From positions 1-59,149 of the forward strand of contig NZ_QOCW01000030.1 of assembly GCF_003318295.1 (NCBI RefSeq): a stretch of DNA of 59,149 bases, read 5' to 3'. Below the pieces are notes generated by a model. That model worked only from the letters and a program-made list of their open reading frames with translations. It did no database searches and was not told the DNA's origin. Both the position numbers and the translations under genes were made by a program. The stretch comes from Bacillus taeanensis (GTDB lineage Bacteria > Bacillota > Bacilli > Bacillales > UBA6769). Below are positions 1 to 12,246 of the stretch, piece after piece. The stretch's first letter is position 1. Each line of letters opens with the position of its first letter.

Positions 1-182
1 GGTAGCTATGTGTGGAAGGGATAAGTGCTGAAAGCATCTAAGCATGAAGCCCCCCTCAAGATGAGATTTCCCATAGCGTCAAGCTAGTAAGATCCCTCAA
101 AGATGATGAGGTTGATAGGTCTGGGGTGGAAGCGTGGCAACACGTGGAGCTGACAGATACTAATCGATCGAGGGCTTAACCT
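1..182 (+). rRNA. 23S ribosomal RNA, 3' end only
   Basis: The first ~182 bases match the conserved 3' end of Bacillus 23S rRNA: a segment with GTGGAGCTGACAGATACTAA followed by TCGATCGAGGGCTTAACC, which normally closes the terminal 23S helix. The 5' part lies outside the window. The exact mature end (about 181-183) is inferred from the expected pairing of CTTAACC with the missing 5' end. The ~120-nt spacer to 5S holds no tRNA. Confidence 0.96.
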
Positions 183-305
183 AAAAAACATTGGAACTTC
201 GATTAAAAGCGTCACGTCCTGTGACAACATCGAAGCTAGCACATCCTTGTGCGTCGGAAGTCGTTGTTATCTAGTTTTGAGAGAATAACTCATAAAAATC
301 ACATG

Positions 306-421
<116 letters not shown>

Positions 422-425
422 CAAC

Positions 426-466
426 AAAAAACCTTCGAAGAATTTTCTTCGAAGGTTTTTTGTTTT
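426..466 (+). terminator. rRNA operon terminator
   Basis: A perfect inverted repeat (426-442 against 445-461) with core CCTTCGAAG/CTTCGAAGG is followed by a T-rich tract, directly after 5S. This is a classic intrinsic terminator. The short reading frames over this region are artefacts. Confidence 0.93.
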
Positions 467-561
467 GGTTAATTAAACTAGCAAATATCAATTAATAGTA
501 TGTTTATAGATAAGATGGCAACAATAAAAGATGTTTGTTTTATTTTTAGAGGTGCTTATAG

Positions 562-613
562 TTGCATTCTTAACTCACCATAGTATAATAATATTAAGTC
601 AAATATAGTCAAA
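562..613 (+). promoter_or_regulatory. ctsR promoter with CtsR operator
   Basis: A sigma-A-type promoter reads TTGCAT (562-567), 16 nt, TATAAT (584-589). Two direct heptads AGTCAAA at 597-603 and 607-613, separated by 3 nt, match the CtsR box (RGTCAAA-N3-RGTCAAA) and lie across the expected transcription start. CtsR bound there would block the promoter, which gives the autoregulation known for this operon in B. subtilis. Confidence 0.92.
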
Positions 614-633
614 GTCAGAAAGGTGGAGGGTGA

Positions 634-1098
634 ATGCGAAATATATCGGATATTATTGAAGAGTATTTAAAAAAAACCTTATCCACTAGTAATCAAAATA
701 TAATTGAAATTAAACGAAATGAGATTGCTGAAAAATTTCAATGTGTACCATCACAAATTAACTATGTAATTAATACCAGGTTTACGATTGAAAAAGGGTA
801 TATTGTGGAAAGTAAAAGAGGTGGGGGGGGTTACATTAGGATTATAAAAGTTCGAACAAATAACCATGCCCATCTGCTTGATCAAATTCTTGATTTAATT
901 GAAGCAAAAATTTCCCAGTCTACGGCAGAAAATTTTATTATTCGATTATTGGAAGAAAAAGTTATTTCCACACGTGAAGCAAAGCTTATGTTAAGTGCAG
1001 TCGATCGTACGGTTTTAAGCGTAGAACTACCATTTCGTGATCAGTTAAGAGCAAATATTTTAAAATCCATGATTTTTAGCTTAAAATATAAGTCATAA
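634..1098 (+). CDS. ctsR: Transcriptional repressor of class III heat-shock genes CtsR
   Basis: 154 residues, full length for CtsR. An N-terminal winged helix-turn-helix (about 1-70) carries the family hallmark KRGGGGYIRI, with Arg62 and the glycine-rich thermosensor wing; the C-terminal part is the helical dimerisation/McsB-contact domain. The start has AGGTGGAGG at good spacing. CtsR represses clp genes and its own operon at low temperature and is inactivated on heat shock and by the McsA/McsB system encoded next. Its operator lies just upstream. Confidence 0.97.
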   Translation: MRNISDIIEEYLKKTLSTSNQNIIEIKRNEIAEKFQCVPSQINYVINTRFTIEKGYIVESKRGGGGYIRIIKVRTNNHAHLLDQILDLIEAKISQSTAENFIIRLLEEKVISTREAKLMLSAVDRTVLSVELPFRDQLRANILKSMIFSLKYKS

Positions 1099-1161
1099 TA
1101 TTGTAAAAAATTATTGAATATGGTGAAAATTTCATAAAGAGAAAGTGAGGCGAGTTCTGTA

Positions 1162-1695
1162 ATGGAGTGTCAAGAATGTCACCAGCGTCCGGCTTCACTG
1201 CATTTTACTAAAATTATTAACGGTGAAAAAACAGAAATGCACCTTTGTGAGCAGTGTGCTAAGGAAAAAGGCGATGTATTACCTGGACCAAATAGTTTTT
1301 CGATCCATAACTTATTATCAGGATTGTTAAACTTTGAACAGTCAGTCACTGAAGCCCCCCATACTGGTTTCAAGAAGTCGCAGCCTTTACACTGCAGTAA
1401 ATGCAATATGACCTATCAACAATTTGCTGAAATTGGTAGATTTGGATGTTCTCATTGTTACAAAGCATTTAATCATAAATTGGATCCTGTATTAAAAAAA
1501 GTTCATGGTGGGAATACAACACATTCGGGCAAAATCCCAAAACGAGGTGGATATGATATCCAGCGACAAAAAAAAATTCGTACCTTAAGAGAACGGATGC
1601 AAACTCATATTACAAACGAAGAATTTGAAAAAGCAGCTGAAATTAGGGACCAAATTCGAATAATTGAAAATAGTGAAAGCAGCAAGGAGGAGTAG
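1162..1695 (+). CDS. mcsA: McsA, zinc-binding activator of McsB arginine kinase
   Basis: 177 residues. It has paired CxxC motifs at the N-terminus (CQEC, CEQC) and in the middle (CSKC, CSHC), consistent with two zinc sites, and a C-terminal UVR motif (about 135-172, with [13 protein letters not shown]). McsA activates the arginine kinase McsB and helps deliver clients to ClpC. It ends 2 nt before mcsB, so translation is probably coupled. The RBS is weak and somewhat distant (GTGAGG about 11 nt upstream). Confidence 0.95.
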   Translation: MECQECHQRPASLHFTKIINGEKTEMHLCEQCAKEKGDVLPGPNSFSIHNLLSGLLNFEQSVTEAPHTGFKKSQPLHCSKCNMTYQQFAEIGRFGCSHCYKAFNHKLDPVLKKVHGGNTTHSGKIPKRGGYDIQRQKKIRTLRERMQTHITNEEFEKAAEIRDQIRIIENSESSKEE

Positions 1696-1697
1696 GC

Positions 1698-2762
1698 ATG
1701 TCACTTGAACAATTTATAAGTGAAGCTATTAGCCCTTGGATGAAAGAAAAAGGTCCTGATGCAGATATTGTATTGAGTAGTCGGATTCGATTAGCAAGAA
1801 ATTTAGAACAATATGTGTTTCCTATCGCTACAAACGAAGAGCAGTCTAAATCTGTAATCACAGAAGTAAAAAAAAGTATTGAAACGCTTCCAAGTGATTC
1901 AATTGACTCTTTAGAAATGATTTTAATGAACTCTCTGCAGCCAGTTGAAAAACGCGTCTTAGTTGAAAAGCATCTAATTAGTCCGCACCTAGCACGTGAA
2001 TCCAAAAATGGGGCAGTGCTGTTAAGTGAAAATGAATCAATTAGCATTATGGTTAACGAAGAAGATCATCTTCGTATTCAATGTTTATTTCCAGGTTTTC
2101 AGCTTCGAGAAGCCCTTTCTTCGGCAAATCAAATTGATGATTGGTTAGAAGAAAAGATCGATTATGCATTTGAAGAAAATAGAGGATATTTAACAAGTTG
2201 TCCAACAAATGTTGGAACAGGTATGCGTGCCTCTGTGATGATGCATCTTCCCGCACTTGTTTTTACACAGCGATTAAACCGAATTATTCCAGCAATTAAT
2301 CAACTTGGTCTAGTTGTTAGAGGAATTTACGGGGAAGGTAGCGAAGCATTAGGTAACCTCTTTCAAATATCTAACCAAATTACATTAGGTAAGTCAGAAA
2401 CCGATATTGTTGAAGACTTACATAGTGTAGTAGTTCAATTAATTGAACAAGAAAGAGCTGCACGAAAAATGCTTTTGGAGCATTCAAAGATTCAGCTTGA
2501 AGATCGCGTTTATCGATCGTTAGGTACACTGGAAAACAGTCGGATTATTCAATCCAAAGAGTCTGCACAATGCTTATCAGATGTACGCTTGGGGATTGAT
2601 TTAGAGTTAATTAAAGGCATTTCAAGCAATATATTAAATGAACTCATGATCCTTACACAGCCAGGTTTCTTACAACAGTTTGCGAAACAAGCTTTACAAC
2701 CTGAAGAACGAGATATTCTTAGAGCGACTCTTATTCGTGAACGCATTAAGTTAGAACAGTAA
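1698..2762 (+). CDS. mcsB: Protein arginine kinase McsB
   Basis: 354 residues of phosphagen-kinase fold. It shows the nucleotide-binding stretch [10 protein letters not shown] (27-36), acidic residues of the NEED site near 120-123 and the family loop CPTNVGTG with Cys168. It lacks the small N-terminal domain of true creatine/arginine kinases, as is normal for McsB. The enzyme phosphorylates protein arginines, marking proteins for ClpCP degradation, and counteracts CtsR. An AAGGAGGAG ribosome site precedes the start and overlaps the end of mcsA. Confidence 0.97.
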   Translation: MSLEQFISEAISPWMKEKGPDADIVLSSRIRLARNLEQYVFPIATNEEQSKSVITEVKKSIETLPSDSIDSLEMILMNSLQPVEKRVLVEKHLISPHLARESKNGAVLLSENESISIMVNEEDHLRIQCLFPGFQLREALSSANQIDDWLEEKIDYAFEENRGYLTSCPTNVGTGMRASVMMHLPALVFTQRLNRIIPAINQLGLVVRGIYGEGSEALGNLFQISNQITLGKSETDIVEDLHSVVVQLIEQERAARKMLLEHSKIQLEDRVYRSLGTLENSRIIQSKESAQCLSDVRLGIDLELIKGISSNILNELMILTQPGFLQQFAKQALQPEERDILRATLIRERIKLEQ

Positions 2763-2793
2763 CAATACAATTTCGTTAGGAGGCTGATGAAAG

Positions 2794-5232
2794 ATGATGT
2801 TTGGACGATTTACAGAGCGTGCGCAAAAAGTTTTAGCTTTAGCGCAAGAAGAGGCAATTCGTTTAGGGCATAACAATGTTGGAACAGAGCATATCCTTCT
2901 TGGATTAATTCGAGAAGGCGAAGGGATTGCAGCAAAAGCGTTGGTTGCATTAGGACTTAGTCCCGAAAAAGTGCAGGAAGAGGTAGAAGCACTTATTGGT
3001 AAAGGGGAAGGCCCGATTCAAACGATTCATTATACACCAAGAGCAAAGAAAGTAATTGAGCTTTCTATGGATGAAGCACGTAAGCTAGGACATTCTTATG
3101 TAGGTACAGAACACATCTTGCTTGGTTTAATCCGAGAAGGAGAAGGTGTTGCTGCCCGCGTATTAAACAATTTAGGAGTTAGCTTAAATAAAGCGAGACA
3201 ACAAGTACTTCAGTTATTAGGAAGCAATGAATCCGCTTCTTCTAGTCATCAAGGTGGGAATGCCAATGCAAATACACCTACACTAGACAGTTTAGCTCGC
3301 GATTTAACGCAAGTAGCGCGCGACAGCGGTTTAGACCCTGTCATTGGAAGAAGTAAAGAAATTCAACGTGTAATTGAAGTACTAAGCCGCCGTACAAAAA
3401 ATAACCCTGTATTAATTGGGGAGCCTGGGGTAGGTAAAACAGCTATTGCAGAAGGATTAGCCCAGCAAATTATTAACAATGAAGTTCCTGAAACGCTTCG
3501 TGATAAACGAGTCATGACGCTTGATATGGGTACTGTTGTGGCTGGTACAAAATACCGTGGTGAATTTGAAGATCGTCTTAAGAAAGTAATGGATGAAATT
3601 CGCCAAGCAGGCAATATTATCTTATTCATTGATGAACTTCATACATTAATTGGTGCTGGCGGAGCAGAAGGTGCCATTGATGCATCAAATATTTTAAAAC
3701 CATCTCTTGCTCGCGGTGAACTTCAATGTATTGGCGCGACAACATTAGATGAGTACCGTAAATATATTGAAAAAGATGCGGCCTTAGAAAGACGTTTCCA
3801 ACCAATTACGGTTGATGAACCAACACTTAACGAATCCATTCAAATTTTAAAAGGTTTACGTGACCGTTATGAAGCACACCATCGTGTCACGATTACAGAT
3901 ACAGCGATTGAAGAGGCAGTCAAACTGTCAGATCGTTATATTTCAGATCGTTTCTTACCAGATAAAGCAATTGACCTTATTGATGAAGCAGCATCAAAGG
4001 TACGTCTTCGTTCTTATACAGCGCCGCCAAACTTAAAAGAACTTGAGCATAAGCTGGAAGAAGTTCGAAAAGAAAAAGATGCAGCCGTTCAAAGTCAAGA
4101 GTTTGAAAAAGCTGCGTCATTGCGTGACAAAGAACAGCGTTTGCGTGAACGCCTTGAAGAAACAAAGAATGAATGGAAAGAAAAACAAGGTCAAGAAAAT
4201 CAAGAGGTTACACCAGAAGATATTGCCATTGTTGTAGCAAACTGGACGGGAATTCCAGTTTCTAAGCTGGCAGAAGAAGAAACAGAGCGTCTGCTTAAAA
4301 TGGAAGATATTCTTCATAACCGTGTTATTGGTCAATCTGAGGCTGTTAAGGCCATTTCCAAAGCCATTCGTCGCGCAAGAGCGGGATTAAAAGATCCAAA
4401 GCGTCCAATTGGCTCCTTTATTTTCTTAGGACCAACAGGTGTAGGTAAAACAGAACTTGCTCGCGCCGTTGCTGAAACATTATTTGGTGATGAAGATTCT
4501 GTTATTCGAATTGATATGTCTGAGTATATGGAAAAACATGCAACATCTCGTTTAGTTGGTTCACCTCCAGGGTATGTTGGATATGAGGAGGGCGGTCAAT
4601 TAACTGAAAAAGTTCGCCGCAAACCTTATTCCGTTATTTTATTAGATGAAATTGAAAAAGCACACCCAGAAGTATTTAATATTTTACTTCAAGTGCTTGA
4701 AGATGGGCGCTTAACTGATTCAAAAGGCAGAACCGTAGATTTTCGTAATACAGTTATTATTATGACTTCAAATGTTGGCGCAAGCACATTAAAGCGTAAT
4801 AAACATCTTGGCTTTACTGTTCAAGGTGGAGAGCAAGATTATAAAGACATGAAAGGGAAAGTAATGGACGAATTAAAACGTGCATTCCGCCCAGAATTCT
4901 TAAACCGTATTGATGAAACAATTGTGTTCCATTCCTTAGAAAAAGAACACTTAAAAGAGATTGTTACATTAATGACAGAACAGCTTCAAAAACGTCTTCG
5001 TGAACAGGGCATTGACTTTGACTTAACAGAAGCAGCAAAAGGTAAAATTGCTGAGGATGGTTATGATCCAGACTATGGTGCACGCCCTCTAAGACGAGCA
5101 ATTCAACGTCATATCGAAGACCGCTTATCTGAAGAACTATTGCGAGCAAACATTCAAAAAGGACAAAGAGTTATTATTGATGTAAAAGACGGAGATTATA
5201 TTGTAGAAACATTAGAAGAAGCTAAAAATTAA
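2794..5232 (+). CDS. clpC: ATP-dependent Clp protease ATP-binding subunit ClpC
   Basis: 812 residues, the family length. Order: two N-terminal Clp repeats (about 1-145, each with [15 protein letters not shown]), AAA-1 with Walker A GEPGVGKT (~206), a coiled-coil middle domain with a UVR-like stretch (~410-470), AAA-2 with Walker A GPTGVGKT (~550) and Walker [11 protein letters not shown], and the ClpB D2-small domain. ClpC is the unfoldase partner of ClpP and uses McsB phosphoarginine as a degradation tag. It is the last gene under the CtsR operator before a hairpin and a second promoter-like element. Confidence 0.98.
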   Translation: MMFGRFTERAQKVLALAQEEAIRLGHNNVGTEHILLGLIREGEGIAAKALVALGLSPEKVQEEVEALIGKGEGPIQTIHYTPRAKKVIELSMDEARKLGHSYVGTEHILLGLIREGEGVAARVLNNLGVSLNKARQQVLQLLGSNESASSSHQGGNANANTPTLDSLARDLTQVARDSGLDPVIGRSKEIQRVIEVLSRRTKNNPVLIGEPGVGKTAIAEGLAQQIINNEVPETLRDKRVMTLDMGTVVAGTKYRGEFEDRLKKVMDEIRQAGNIILFIDELHTLIGAGGAEGAIDASNILKPSLARGELQCIGATTLDEYRKYIEKDAALERRFQPITVDEPTLNESIQILKGLRDRYEAHHRVTITDTAIEEAVKLSDRYISDRFLPDKAIDLIDEAASKVRLRSYTAPPNLKELEHKLEEVRKEKDAAVQSQEFEKAASLRDKEQRLRERLEETKNEWKEKQGQENQEVTPEDIAIVVANWTGIPVSKLAEEETERLLKMEDILHNRVIGQSEAVKAISKAIRRARAGLKDPKRPIGSFIFLGPTGVGKTELARAVAETLFGDEDSVIRIDMSEYMEKHATSRLVGSPPGYVGYEEGGQLTEKVRRKPYSVILLDEIEKAHPEVFNILLQVLEDGRLTDSKGRTVDFRNTVIIMTSNVGASTLKRNKHLGFTVQGGEQDYKDMKGKVMDELKRAFRPEFLNRIDETIVFHSLEKEHLKEIVTLMTEQLQKRLREQGIDFDLTEAAKGKIAEDGYDPDYGARPLRRAIQRHIEDRLSEELLRANIQKGQRVIIDVKDGDYIVETLEEAKN

Positions 5233-5239
5233 CGGTAAA

Positions 5240-5264
5240 GAAACCGGGGGGCGGTCTGTGCGTC
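5240..5264 (+). promoter_or_regulatory. Candidate ECF-sigma (SigM/SigW-type) promoter for radA-disA
   Basis: GAAAC at 5240-5244 and CGTC at 5261-5264 are separated by exactly 16 nt, the pattern TGAAAC-N16-CGT(A/C) of extracytoplasmic-function sigma factors in Bacillus. In B. subtilis the radA-disA region is reported as part of the SigM envelope-stress regulon. The first T of the -35 is A here. The assignment rests on motif and context only. Confidence 0.55.
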
Positions 5265-5280
5265 TTCCGGTTTGCTTTTT
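5241..5280 (+). terminator. Weak terminator-like hairpin after clpC
   Basis: AAACCGG (5241-5247) pairs with CCGGTTT (5267-5273), followed by GCTTTTT. The loop is long (19 nt), so it would terminate only partially. It overlaps the ECF promoter candidate, leaving radA with both read-through and its own transcription. Confidence 0.45.
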
Positions 5281-5331
5281 AAAAAAATATGGATCTTCTA
5301 AAATAAGCAGTAGGGAAAGAAAGGAAGAAAG

Positions 5332-6708
5332 ATGGCTAAGAAAAAGACTAAGTTTATGTGTCAAGAATGCGGGTATGAATCAGCAAAATGGATGGGGAAA
5401 TGTCCAGGCTGTCATCAGTGGAATTCAATGGTTGAAGAATTTGTAGTCCCTTCTAATCACAGAGCAAGAGGATTTGTTACATCCGCAAATACAGGGCATA
5501 AAAAGCCCGAACCTCTTCATACAATAAAGGGAGAGGCAGAAGCACGTATTAGTACAAATATTGGCGAACTTAATCGCGTGTTAGGCGGAGGGGTTGTGCC
5601 AGGTTCACTTGTACTAGTTGGTGGCGATCCGGGTATTGGGAAATCAACAATGCTTCTGCAAGCCTCAGCACGGCTTGCTGAGCAAGGGCAAACCGTCTTA
5701 TATGTCTCTGGTGAAGAATCTGTTAAGCAAACAAAAATGCGTTCAGACAGGCTAAATATTTTTACAGAGAAGCTGTATGTATTAGCAGAAACTGATTTAG
5801 ACTATATTGAAAGTGCAATTGATGAAATTAATCCCGCTTTAGTTGTCATTGATTCTATTCAAACCGTCTTTCAGTCCACTGTGACATCAGCACCAGGAAG
5901 CGTCTCACAAGTAAGAGAGTGTACGTCACACTTAATGCGAATTGCAAAAACAAAAGGGGTAGCTGTGTTTATAGTAGGACATGTTACAAAAGAAGGAGCG
6001 ATTGCAGGACCAAGAATGCTTGAGCATATGGTTGATGCTGTTTTATATTTTGAAGGAGAGCGTCATCATGCTTATCGTCTGCTTCGTGCAGTGAAAAATC
6101 GTTTTGGTTCAACAAATGAACTTGGTGTATTTGAGATGAAAGAAGTGGGATTAGAAGAAGTGACAAATCCTTCGGAAATCTTTTTAGAAGAGCGCTCACA
6201 AGGAGCTGCAGGATCGACTGTTGTTGCTTCTATGGAAGGGACAAGAACAATGCTTGTTGAAATTCAAGCCCTTATTTCACCAACAAGTTTTGGAAATCCG
6301 CGCAGGATGGCAACAGGTGTTGATCATAATCGTGTTTCCCTTCTGATGGCCGTATTGGAGAAAAGAGTCGGTTTACTGCTGCAAAATCAAGATGCTTATT
6401 TAAATGTGGCAGGAGGAGTCAAGCTTGATGAACCGGCTGTGGACCTTGCTGTTGCTGTAAGTATCGCCTCAAGTTTTCGCGATAAAATTACAAGGCCAAC
6501 TGATGTTATCATTGGTGAAATCGGGTTAACAGGGGAAGTAAGAAGGGTTTCACGAATTGAACAGCGTATTCATGAAGCTGCTAAGTTAGGCTTTGAACGG
6601 GCAATTATTCCTCAAAAAAATATTGGGGGATGGACATTTCCAGCTGGAATTCAAATAATAGGCGTCTCAACAGTAGCAGAAGCACTAGAACATGCATTAG
6701 GAGGGTAG
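5332..6708 (+). CDS. radA: DNA repair protein RadA (Sms)
   Basis: 458 residues with the standard order: a four-cysteine zinc finger (CQEC...CPGC, residues 10-27), a RecA-like core with Walker [11 protein letters not shown], the RadA signature KNRFG, and a C-terminal Lon-protease-like domain (~330-450). RadA is a DnaB-like helicase that extends D-loops during recombination and transformation. It is 6 nt from disA; in B. subtilis RadA directly interacts with and modulates DisA. Confidence 0.97.
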   Translation: MAKKKTKFMCQECGYESAKWMGKCPGCHQWNSMVEEFVVPSNHRARGFVTSANTGHKKPEPLHTIKGEAEARISTNIGELNRVLGGGVVPGSLVLVGGDPGIGKSTMLLQASARLAEQGQTVLYVSGEESVKQTKMRSDRLNIFTEKLYVLAETDLDYIESAIDEINPALVVIDSIQTVFQSTVTSAPGSVSQVRECTSHLMRIAKTKGVAVFIVGHVTKEGAIAGPRMLEHMVDAVLYFEGERHHAYRLLRAVKNRFGSTNELGVFEMKEVGLEEVTNPSEIFLEERSQGAAGSTVVASMEGTRTMLVEIQALISPTSFGNPRRMATGVDHNRVSLLMAVLEKRVGLLLQNQDAYLNVAGGVKLDEPAVDLAVAVSIASSFRDKITRPTDVIIGEIGLTGEVRRVSRIEQRIHEAAKLGFERAIIPQKNIGGWTFPAGIQIIGVSTVAEALEHALGG

Positions 6709-6714
6709 AGCGAG

Positions 6715-7788
6715 ATGAACAAGGACAAGAAGTCGGCGATCATTAATGAAATACTTCAATTCGTTGCACCAGGTACTCCTATTAGGCAGGGGATTGATAA
6801 TATTTTGCGCGCAAAAACAGGAGGGCTTATTGTTGTAGGTTATAATGATAAAGTAAAGGGTCTTGTTGATGGCGGATTTTCTATTGATTGTAAGTTCACG
6901 CCAGCACATTTATATGAACTTGCAAAGATGGATGGAGCTATTATTTTAAATGAAGGTGGTACGCGTATTTTATATGCCAATACCCAATTAATTCCCGATA
7001 CCTCTATTCCTTCGATTGAGACAGGAATTCGTCACAGAACGGCAGAACGAGTGGCGAAACAAACAGGAAATTTAGTTGTCTCCATTTCCCAGCGCCGCAA
7101 CGTTATTACACTTTATCAAGGAAATATTCGTTATTCCTTAAAGGAAATTGGGGTTATTTTAACAAAAGCAAATCAGGCAATTCAAACGCTTGAAAAGTAT
7201 AAGGTAGTCTTAGATCAAGGGATTACAAATTTAGGAGCATTAGAATTCGAGGAATTAGTTACCTTTCAAGAGGTATCCCAAGTGATACACCGCATAGAAT
7301 TAGTATTAAGAATAAAAAATGAGATTTTAAATTACGTAAACGAGCTTGGCACAGAAGGCCGTCTAATTAGTATGCAGATGGAAGAGCTTGTAACGAACAT
7401 TGAAGACGAAGCAATTTTGTTAATACGTGATTATATGAATAATACTGGGGTAGAGCCGCTTGAAGTATTAAAACAATTAAACAAACTTTCCAATGATGAG
7501 TTGTTAGAAGAGCATAATATTGTAAAAATCCTTGGCTATCCAGCAGTAAATAATCGTCAGGAGGAAACGATTGTTCCTAGAGGATATCGTATTTTGCATA
7601 AAATACCGCGTCTTCCTTCGTTGATTATTGAAAATTTAGTAAAGGAGTTTAACAGTTTAAATGAGATTCTTAAAGCTTCTATTCAAGAATTGGATGATGT
7701 AGAAGGAATTGGAGAGGTAAGAGCTCGAAATATTAAAGGTGGTTTAACGCGTATTCAAGAACAGCTTTTTATTGATCGTCATATTTAA
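6715..7788 (+). CDS. disA: DNA integrity scanning protein DisA, diadenylate cyclase
   Basis: 357 residues. The N-terminal DAC domain shows the catalytic DGA (73-75) and RHRTAER (106-112) motifs and makes c-di-AMP from two ATP. A helical linker follows, then a C-terminal helix-hairpin-helix domain ([15 protein letters not shown]) that binds branched DNA. DisA pauses on recombination intermediates and lowers c-di-AMP synthesis, delaying sporulation. It is translated from GGAGGG overlapping the radA end. Confidence 0.97.
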   Translation: MNKDKKSAIINEILQFVAPGTPIRQGIDNILRAKTGGLIVVGYNDKVKGLVDGGFSIDCKFTPAHLYELAKMDGAIILNEGGTRILYANTQLIPDTSIPSIETGIRHRTAERVAKQTGNLVVSISQRRNVITLYQGNIRYSLKEIGVILTKANQAIQTLEKYKVVLDQGITNLGALEFEELVTFQEVSQVIHRIELVLRIKNEILNYVNELGTEGRLISMQMEELVTNIEDEAILLIRDYMNNTGVEPLEVLKQLNKLSNDELLEEHNIVKILGYPAVNNRQEETIVPRGYRILHKIPRLPSLIIENLVKEFNSLNEILKASIQELDDVEGIGEVRARNIKGGLTRIQEQLFIDRHI

Positions 7789-7828
7789 GTAATTGTTTTC
7801 AAAAGTATTGGAAACAATTTGTAAAATA

Positions 7829-7892
7829 AATGTTGTAACATTATGTAAAACATACAGAAAAGAGGTTTCAAATCTCGAAATATGTTTATAAT
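7829..7892 (+). promoter_or_regulatory. Palindromes and possible promoter upstream of yacL
   Basis: The 128-nt disA-yacL gap contains AATGTT-GT-AACATT (7829-7842) and a longer inverted repeat AAACATA (7848-7854)/TATGTTT (7881-7887). TATAAT at 7887-7892 overlaps the right arm, but there is no good -35. The layout would suit an internal promoter with an operator, but the factor is unknown. A weak ATTGTTTTC/GGAAACAAT hairpin at 7792-7819 may also act as a partial terminator. Confidence 0.35.
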
Positions 7893-7916
7893 GATAAAAG
7901 GGAGGTGAAGTACCAA

Positions 7917-9011
7917 ATGTTAAAAAGGTTTGTCCAAATGTTTTTTATTTTTATTGGAGGTGCACTAGGCTGGCTTTATATTCCTGTCCTAGTTGAAGTG
8001 TTAAATATCGGGAATATACCTGGAATTACAAATGCTTATGTAGGTGCAGTGATTGGAGCTATTATTTTATTTTTATCAACATTTTGGTTAACTGATTATA
8101 TTGTTGGATTGCTTCGATGGACTGAAGAGGCGATTGTAAAACTACCTGTAACAGATTTATTATTTGGTACAATGGGATTAGTATTTGGACTTATTGTTGC
8201 ATTTTTAATCAATGTGTCCCTTAGTGAATTAAATATTCCTGTTGTAAGTGATGTACTTCCAGTCTTTTTAACTATTTTAATTGGCTATTTTGGTTACCAA
8301 GTTGGTTTTAAAAAGCGTGATGAGTTAGTCAACTTTTTCTCAATGAATCGTTCGAAAGATAAAAAGAAAGAGATGGAAGAAGCAGACTCAGAAGCAGAAC
8401 TCTTAAAGCTTAAAATTCTAGATACAAGTGTCATTATTGATGGGAGAATTGCAGATATTTGTCAAACAGGTTTTTTGGAAGGGACACTTGTTATCCCGCA
8501 ATTTGTACTAGAAGAGCTTCAGCATATTGCCGATTCATCAGATGTGTTAAAGCGTAACCGGGGACGCCGCGGCTTAGATATTTTAAATAAAATCCAGAAA
8601 GAATTGGCTGTGAATGTAGAAATCTATGAAGGTGACTTTGAAGAAATTCATGAAGTAGACAGTAAGCTTGTGAAACTTGCAAAGCTCTTATCAGGAGCAG
8701 TTGTTACTAATGATTTTAACTTAAATAAAGTATGTGAACTGCAAAATGTAGCAGTCTTAAATATTAATGATTTAGCAAATGCCGTAAAACCTGTTGTTCT
8801 TCCCGGTGAAGAATTAAATGTCCAAGTCATTAAGGATGGTAAAGAACATAATCAAGGCGTTGGTTACCTTGATGATGGTACGATGATTGTTGTAGAAGAA
8901 GGTCGTAATTATATTGGTAAAACAATTGATGTGGTTGTGACAAGTGTACTACAAACTTCGGCAGGGCGAATGATTTTTGCTAAACCAAAATTGCTTGAAA
9001 AAGCGTTATAA
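7917..9011 (+). CDS. yacL: Membrane-anchored PIN/TRAM domain protein YacL
   Basis: 364 residues from ATG 7917; the earlier GTG at 7905 lies inside the GGGAGGTG ribosome site, so it is unlikely. Four N-terminal membrane segments (~5-125) are followed by a PIN domain with the expected acidic residues ([23 protein letters not shown]) and a C-terminal TRAM domain (~290-355). PIN domains are Mg-dependent RNases and TRAM binds RNA, so it is probably a membrane-tethered nuclease; its substrate is not known to me. Confidence 0.9.
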   Translation: MLKRFVQMFFIFIGGALGWLYIPVLVEVLNIGNIPGITNAYVGAVIGAIILFLSTFWLTDYIVGLLRWTEEAIVKLPVTDLLFGTMGLVFGLIVAFLINVSLSELNIPVVSDVLPVFLTILIGYFGYQVGFKKRDELVNFFSMNRSKDKKKEMEEADSEAELLKLKILDTSVIIDGRIADICQTGFLEGTLVIPQFVLEELQHIADSSDVLKRNRGRRGLDILNKIQKELAVNVEIYEGDFEEIHEVDSKLVKLAKLLSGAVVTNDFNLNKVCELQNVAVLNINDLANAVKPVVLPGEELNVQVIKDGKEHNQGVGYLDDGTMIVVEEGRNYIGKTIDVVVTSVLQTSAGRMIFAKPKLLEKAL

Positions 9012-9088
9012 TAAAAAAGTGTAAGTACCCCTCTTAGTATAATTAATAACTTTGCAGGGGCTTTCATACATAGAGAAATTGATGATAA

Positions 9089-10275
<1,187 letters not shown>

Positions 10276-10310
10276 GAATGTAGGGGAAAGCAAACACTAC
10301 TAAGAAAAAC

Positions 10311-10341
10311 TTGACCACTGCTTAGGTTTTGGTGATAAAAT
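10311..10341 (+). promoter_or_regulatory. gltX promoter
   Basis: TTGACC (10311-10316), then GATAAA (10334-10339) after 17 nt, or TGa-TAAAAT (10336-10341) read as an extended -10 after 19 nt. It lies in the ispF-gltX gap, about 75 nt before gltX, and fits a vegetative sigma-A promoter. Confidence 0.65.
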
Positions 10342-10415
10342 AAAAGCAGCAAAAATGGTGTTTTGAAGTTAAACAATAAGGAAGAATGAACTAAAGATTG
10401 GAAGGTGTAAGATTC

Positions 10416-11870
10416 ATGGCAAAAAAGGTACGCGTTCGGTTTGCGCCAAGCCCAACTGGACATTTACATATTGGTGGTGCTCGTTCTGCACTATTTAACT
10501 TTTTATTTGCCCGCAATCAAGGCGGGGATTTTATTTTAAGAATTGAAGATACAGATCAAGCTCGAAATGTGGAGACAGCAACAGAAAAGCTCCATGCGAG
10601 CCTTGGTTGGTTAGGTATAACTTGGGATGAAGGGATGGATAAAGACGGCGGTTTTGGTCCTTATCGTTCCATGGATCGTCTTGATATTTATAATAAATAC
10701 GTAGAACAGCTTCTAGAAGAAGGAAAAGCTTACTATTGTTATATGACGGAAGAAGAATTAGAAAAAGAACGTGAAGAGCAAATTGCCCGCAGTGAAATGC
10801 CAAAATACAGCGGTGCACACCGCAACTTAACAGAAGAAGAACGAAAAAGTTTTGAAGTAGAAGGCAGGGAGCCGGTTGTACGCTTCCGTGTTCCCGAAGG
10901 ACAAAACATTGTCATTGAGGACAGCGTGCGTGGAACGGTTACATTTGAATCTGACGGCATCGGTGATTTTGTTATCCGCCGCAGAAACGGCATCCCGATG
11001 TATAACTTTGCTGTAACAGTGGATGATCACTTAATGGAAATTAGTCATGTCATCCGCGGCGAAGAGCATTTATCCAATACGCCGAGACAAGTTCTTCTTT
11101 ATGAAGCACTTGGGTGGGAAGCACCAACATTTGCTCATGTGGCCCTTATTTTAAATGCAGATCGTCAAAAGATGAGCAAGCGTGATGAGTCCATTATTCA
11201 ATTTGTAGAGCAGTATAAAGAACTAGGTTATCTGCCAGAAGCGCTTGTAAACTTCCTTTCTTTATTAGGGTGGTCACCTGAAGGAGAAGAAGAAATTTTC
11301 TCAATGGAAGAGCTTATTAACCAATTCGGCTTAGAGCGTGTATCAAAAGCACCAGCGGTTTTTGATACACAAAAGCTTGAGTGGATGAATAATCAATATA
11401 TTAAAAAGGCAGATCTTGATACGGTAGTGAACCTTGCCCTTCCTCATCTTGTGAAAGCAGGTCGTTTATCAGAAGAAATGTCAGACAGTGAGAACAATTG
11501 GGCGCGTCAATTAATTGCTCTTTATCAAGAGCAGTTATCATATGGTGCTGAAATTGTTGAATTAACTGAGTTATTCTTTAAAACAGACATCTCCTATGAT
11601 GAAGAAGCAAAAGCAGTTTTAGGAGAAGAGCAGGTACAAGAAGTATTAACAGTATTTCTAGCAAAAGTAAAAGAAATGAATGAATTAACAGCAGACGATA
11701 TTAAAGCGGCGATTAAAGCTGTTCAAAAGGAAACGGGACATAAAGGCAAGAAACTGTTTATGCCAATTCGTGTCGCAACAACAGGGCAAACACATGGTCC
11801 AGAACTTCCAGTAGCAATTGCGCTGCTTGGAAAAGAAATTGTCGAGGCGCGTTTAGCTCAACTTGTTTAA
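10416..11870 (+). CDS. gltX: Glutamyl-tRNA synthetase
   Basis: 484 residues from ATG 10416, which has GGAAGGTG 8 nt upstream (an upstream TTG at 10398 lacks support). It is a class I synthetase: [14 protein letters not shown] carries the HIGH-type motif and KMSKRDES the KMSKS-type motif, followed by the helical anticodon domain. In Bacilli this enzyme also misacylates tRNA-Gln for GatCAB conversion. It is followed by a T-box, so downstream cysE-cysS expression depends on read-through from here. Confidence 0.98.
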   Translation: MAKKVRVRFAPSPTGHLHIGGARSALFNFLFARNQGGDFILRIEDTDQARNVETATEKLHASLGWLGITWDEGMDKDGGFGPYRSMDRLDIYNKYVEQLLEEGKAYYCYMTEEELEKEREEQIARSEMPKYSGAHRNLTEEERKSFEVEGREPVVRFRVPEGQNIVIEDSVRGTVTFESDGIGDFVIRRRNGIPMYNFAVTVDDHLMEISHVIRGEEHLSNTPRQVLLYEALGWEAPTFAHVALILNADRQKMSKRDESIIQFVEQYKELGYLPEALVNFLSLLGWSPEGEEEIFSMEELINQFGLERVSKAPAVFDTQKLEWMNNQYIKKADLDTVVNLALPHLVKAGRLSEEMSDSENNWARQLIALYQEQLSYGAEIVELTELFFKTDISYDEEAKAVLGEEQVQEVLTVFLAKVKEMNELTADDIKAAIKAVQKETGHKGKKLFMPIRVATTGQTHGPELPVAIALLGKEIVEARLAQLV

Positions 11871-11924
11871 TGAATACATGGCATTTAAATAAGTGAAAGC
11901 ATCGATAAGGAGAAGTAAAAATGA

Positions 11925-12150
11925 TTGTTTTCTTTCCAGAGAGTAACCACCATCTGGCTGAAAGTGGTTTAAGGAAACACATTTTGAAATGCCCCTTAGA
12001 GTCTTTTATCGAAAAAGGTTTTAGTAGATAAAAGCGGATACCCTCCGTTACCAGGTTGAAAGGGGATTGTATGGATTCATATACAATCTAACAGAGTGGA
12101 ACCGCGGTGAAAAACGTCTCTGTGCTAACAGCACAGAGACGTTTTTTTTA
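11925..12150 (+). promoter_or_regulatory. Cysteine T-box leader controlling cysE-cysS
   Basis: The conserved T-box GAGTGGAACCGCGG is at 12094-12107, preceded by a long structured region with stem I (~11935-12015) and followed by a terminator. The bulge TGGA would pair with tRNA 3' end UCCA; U at position 73 is typical of tRNA-Cys, and TGC at 11990-11992 is the candidate specifier codon. Uncharged tRNA-Cys would therefore favour the antiterminator. The same gltX/T-box/cysES arrangement is known in B. subtilis. Confidence 0.9.
12111..12149 (+). terminator. T-box terminator
   Basis: A 15-bp perfect stem (12111-12125 with 12131-12145; core ACGTCTCTGTGC) and 5-nt loop are followed by a run of T. 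It begins just after the T-box sequence, as expected for the alternative terminator fold. Confidence 0.93.
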
Positions 12151-12246
12151 TTAATCAACACGTATAAAGGCGCGGTTTATTATATAGAAAAGCAGGAATA
12201 GACAGCTGTAAGAAGGACTGTGGGTGCATACGGAAGGAGGGAATTT

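Noticed and set aside
183..304. tRNA gene in the 23S-5S spacer
   Set aside because: No cloverleaf or TTCGA-type T-loop in a suitable frame; it is an ordinary spacer.
500..590. Possible sigma-B promoter upstream of ctsR
   Set aside because: I looked for GTTTAA-N12-15-GGGTAT because the B. subtilis operon has one, but no acceptable -10 is present.
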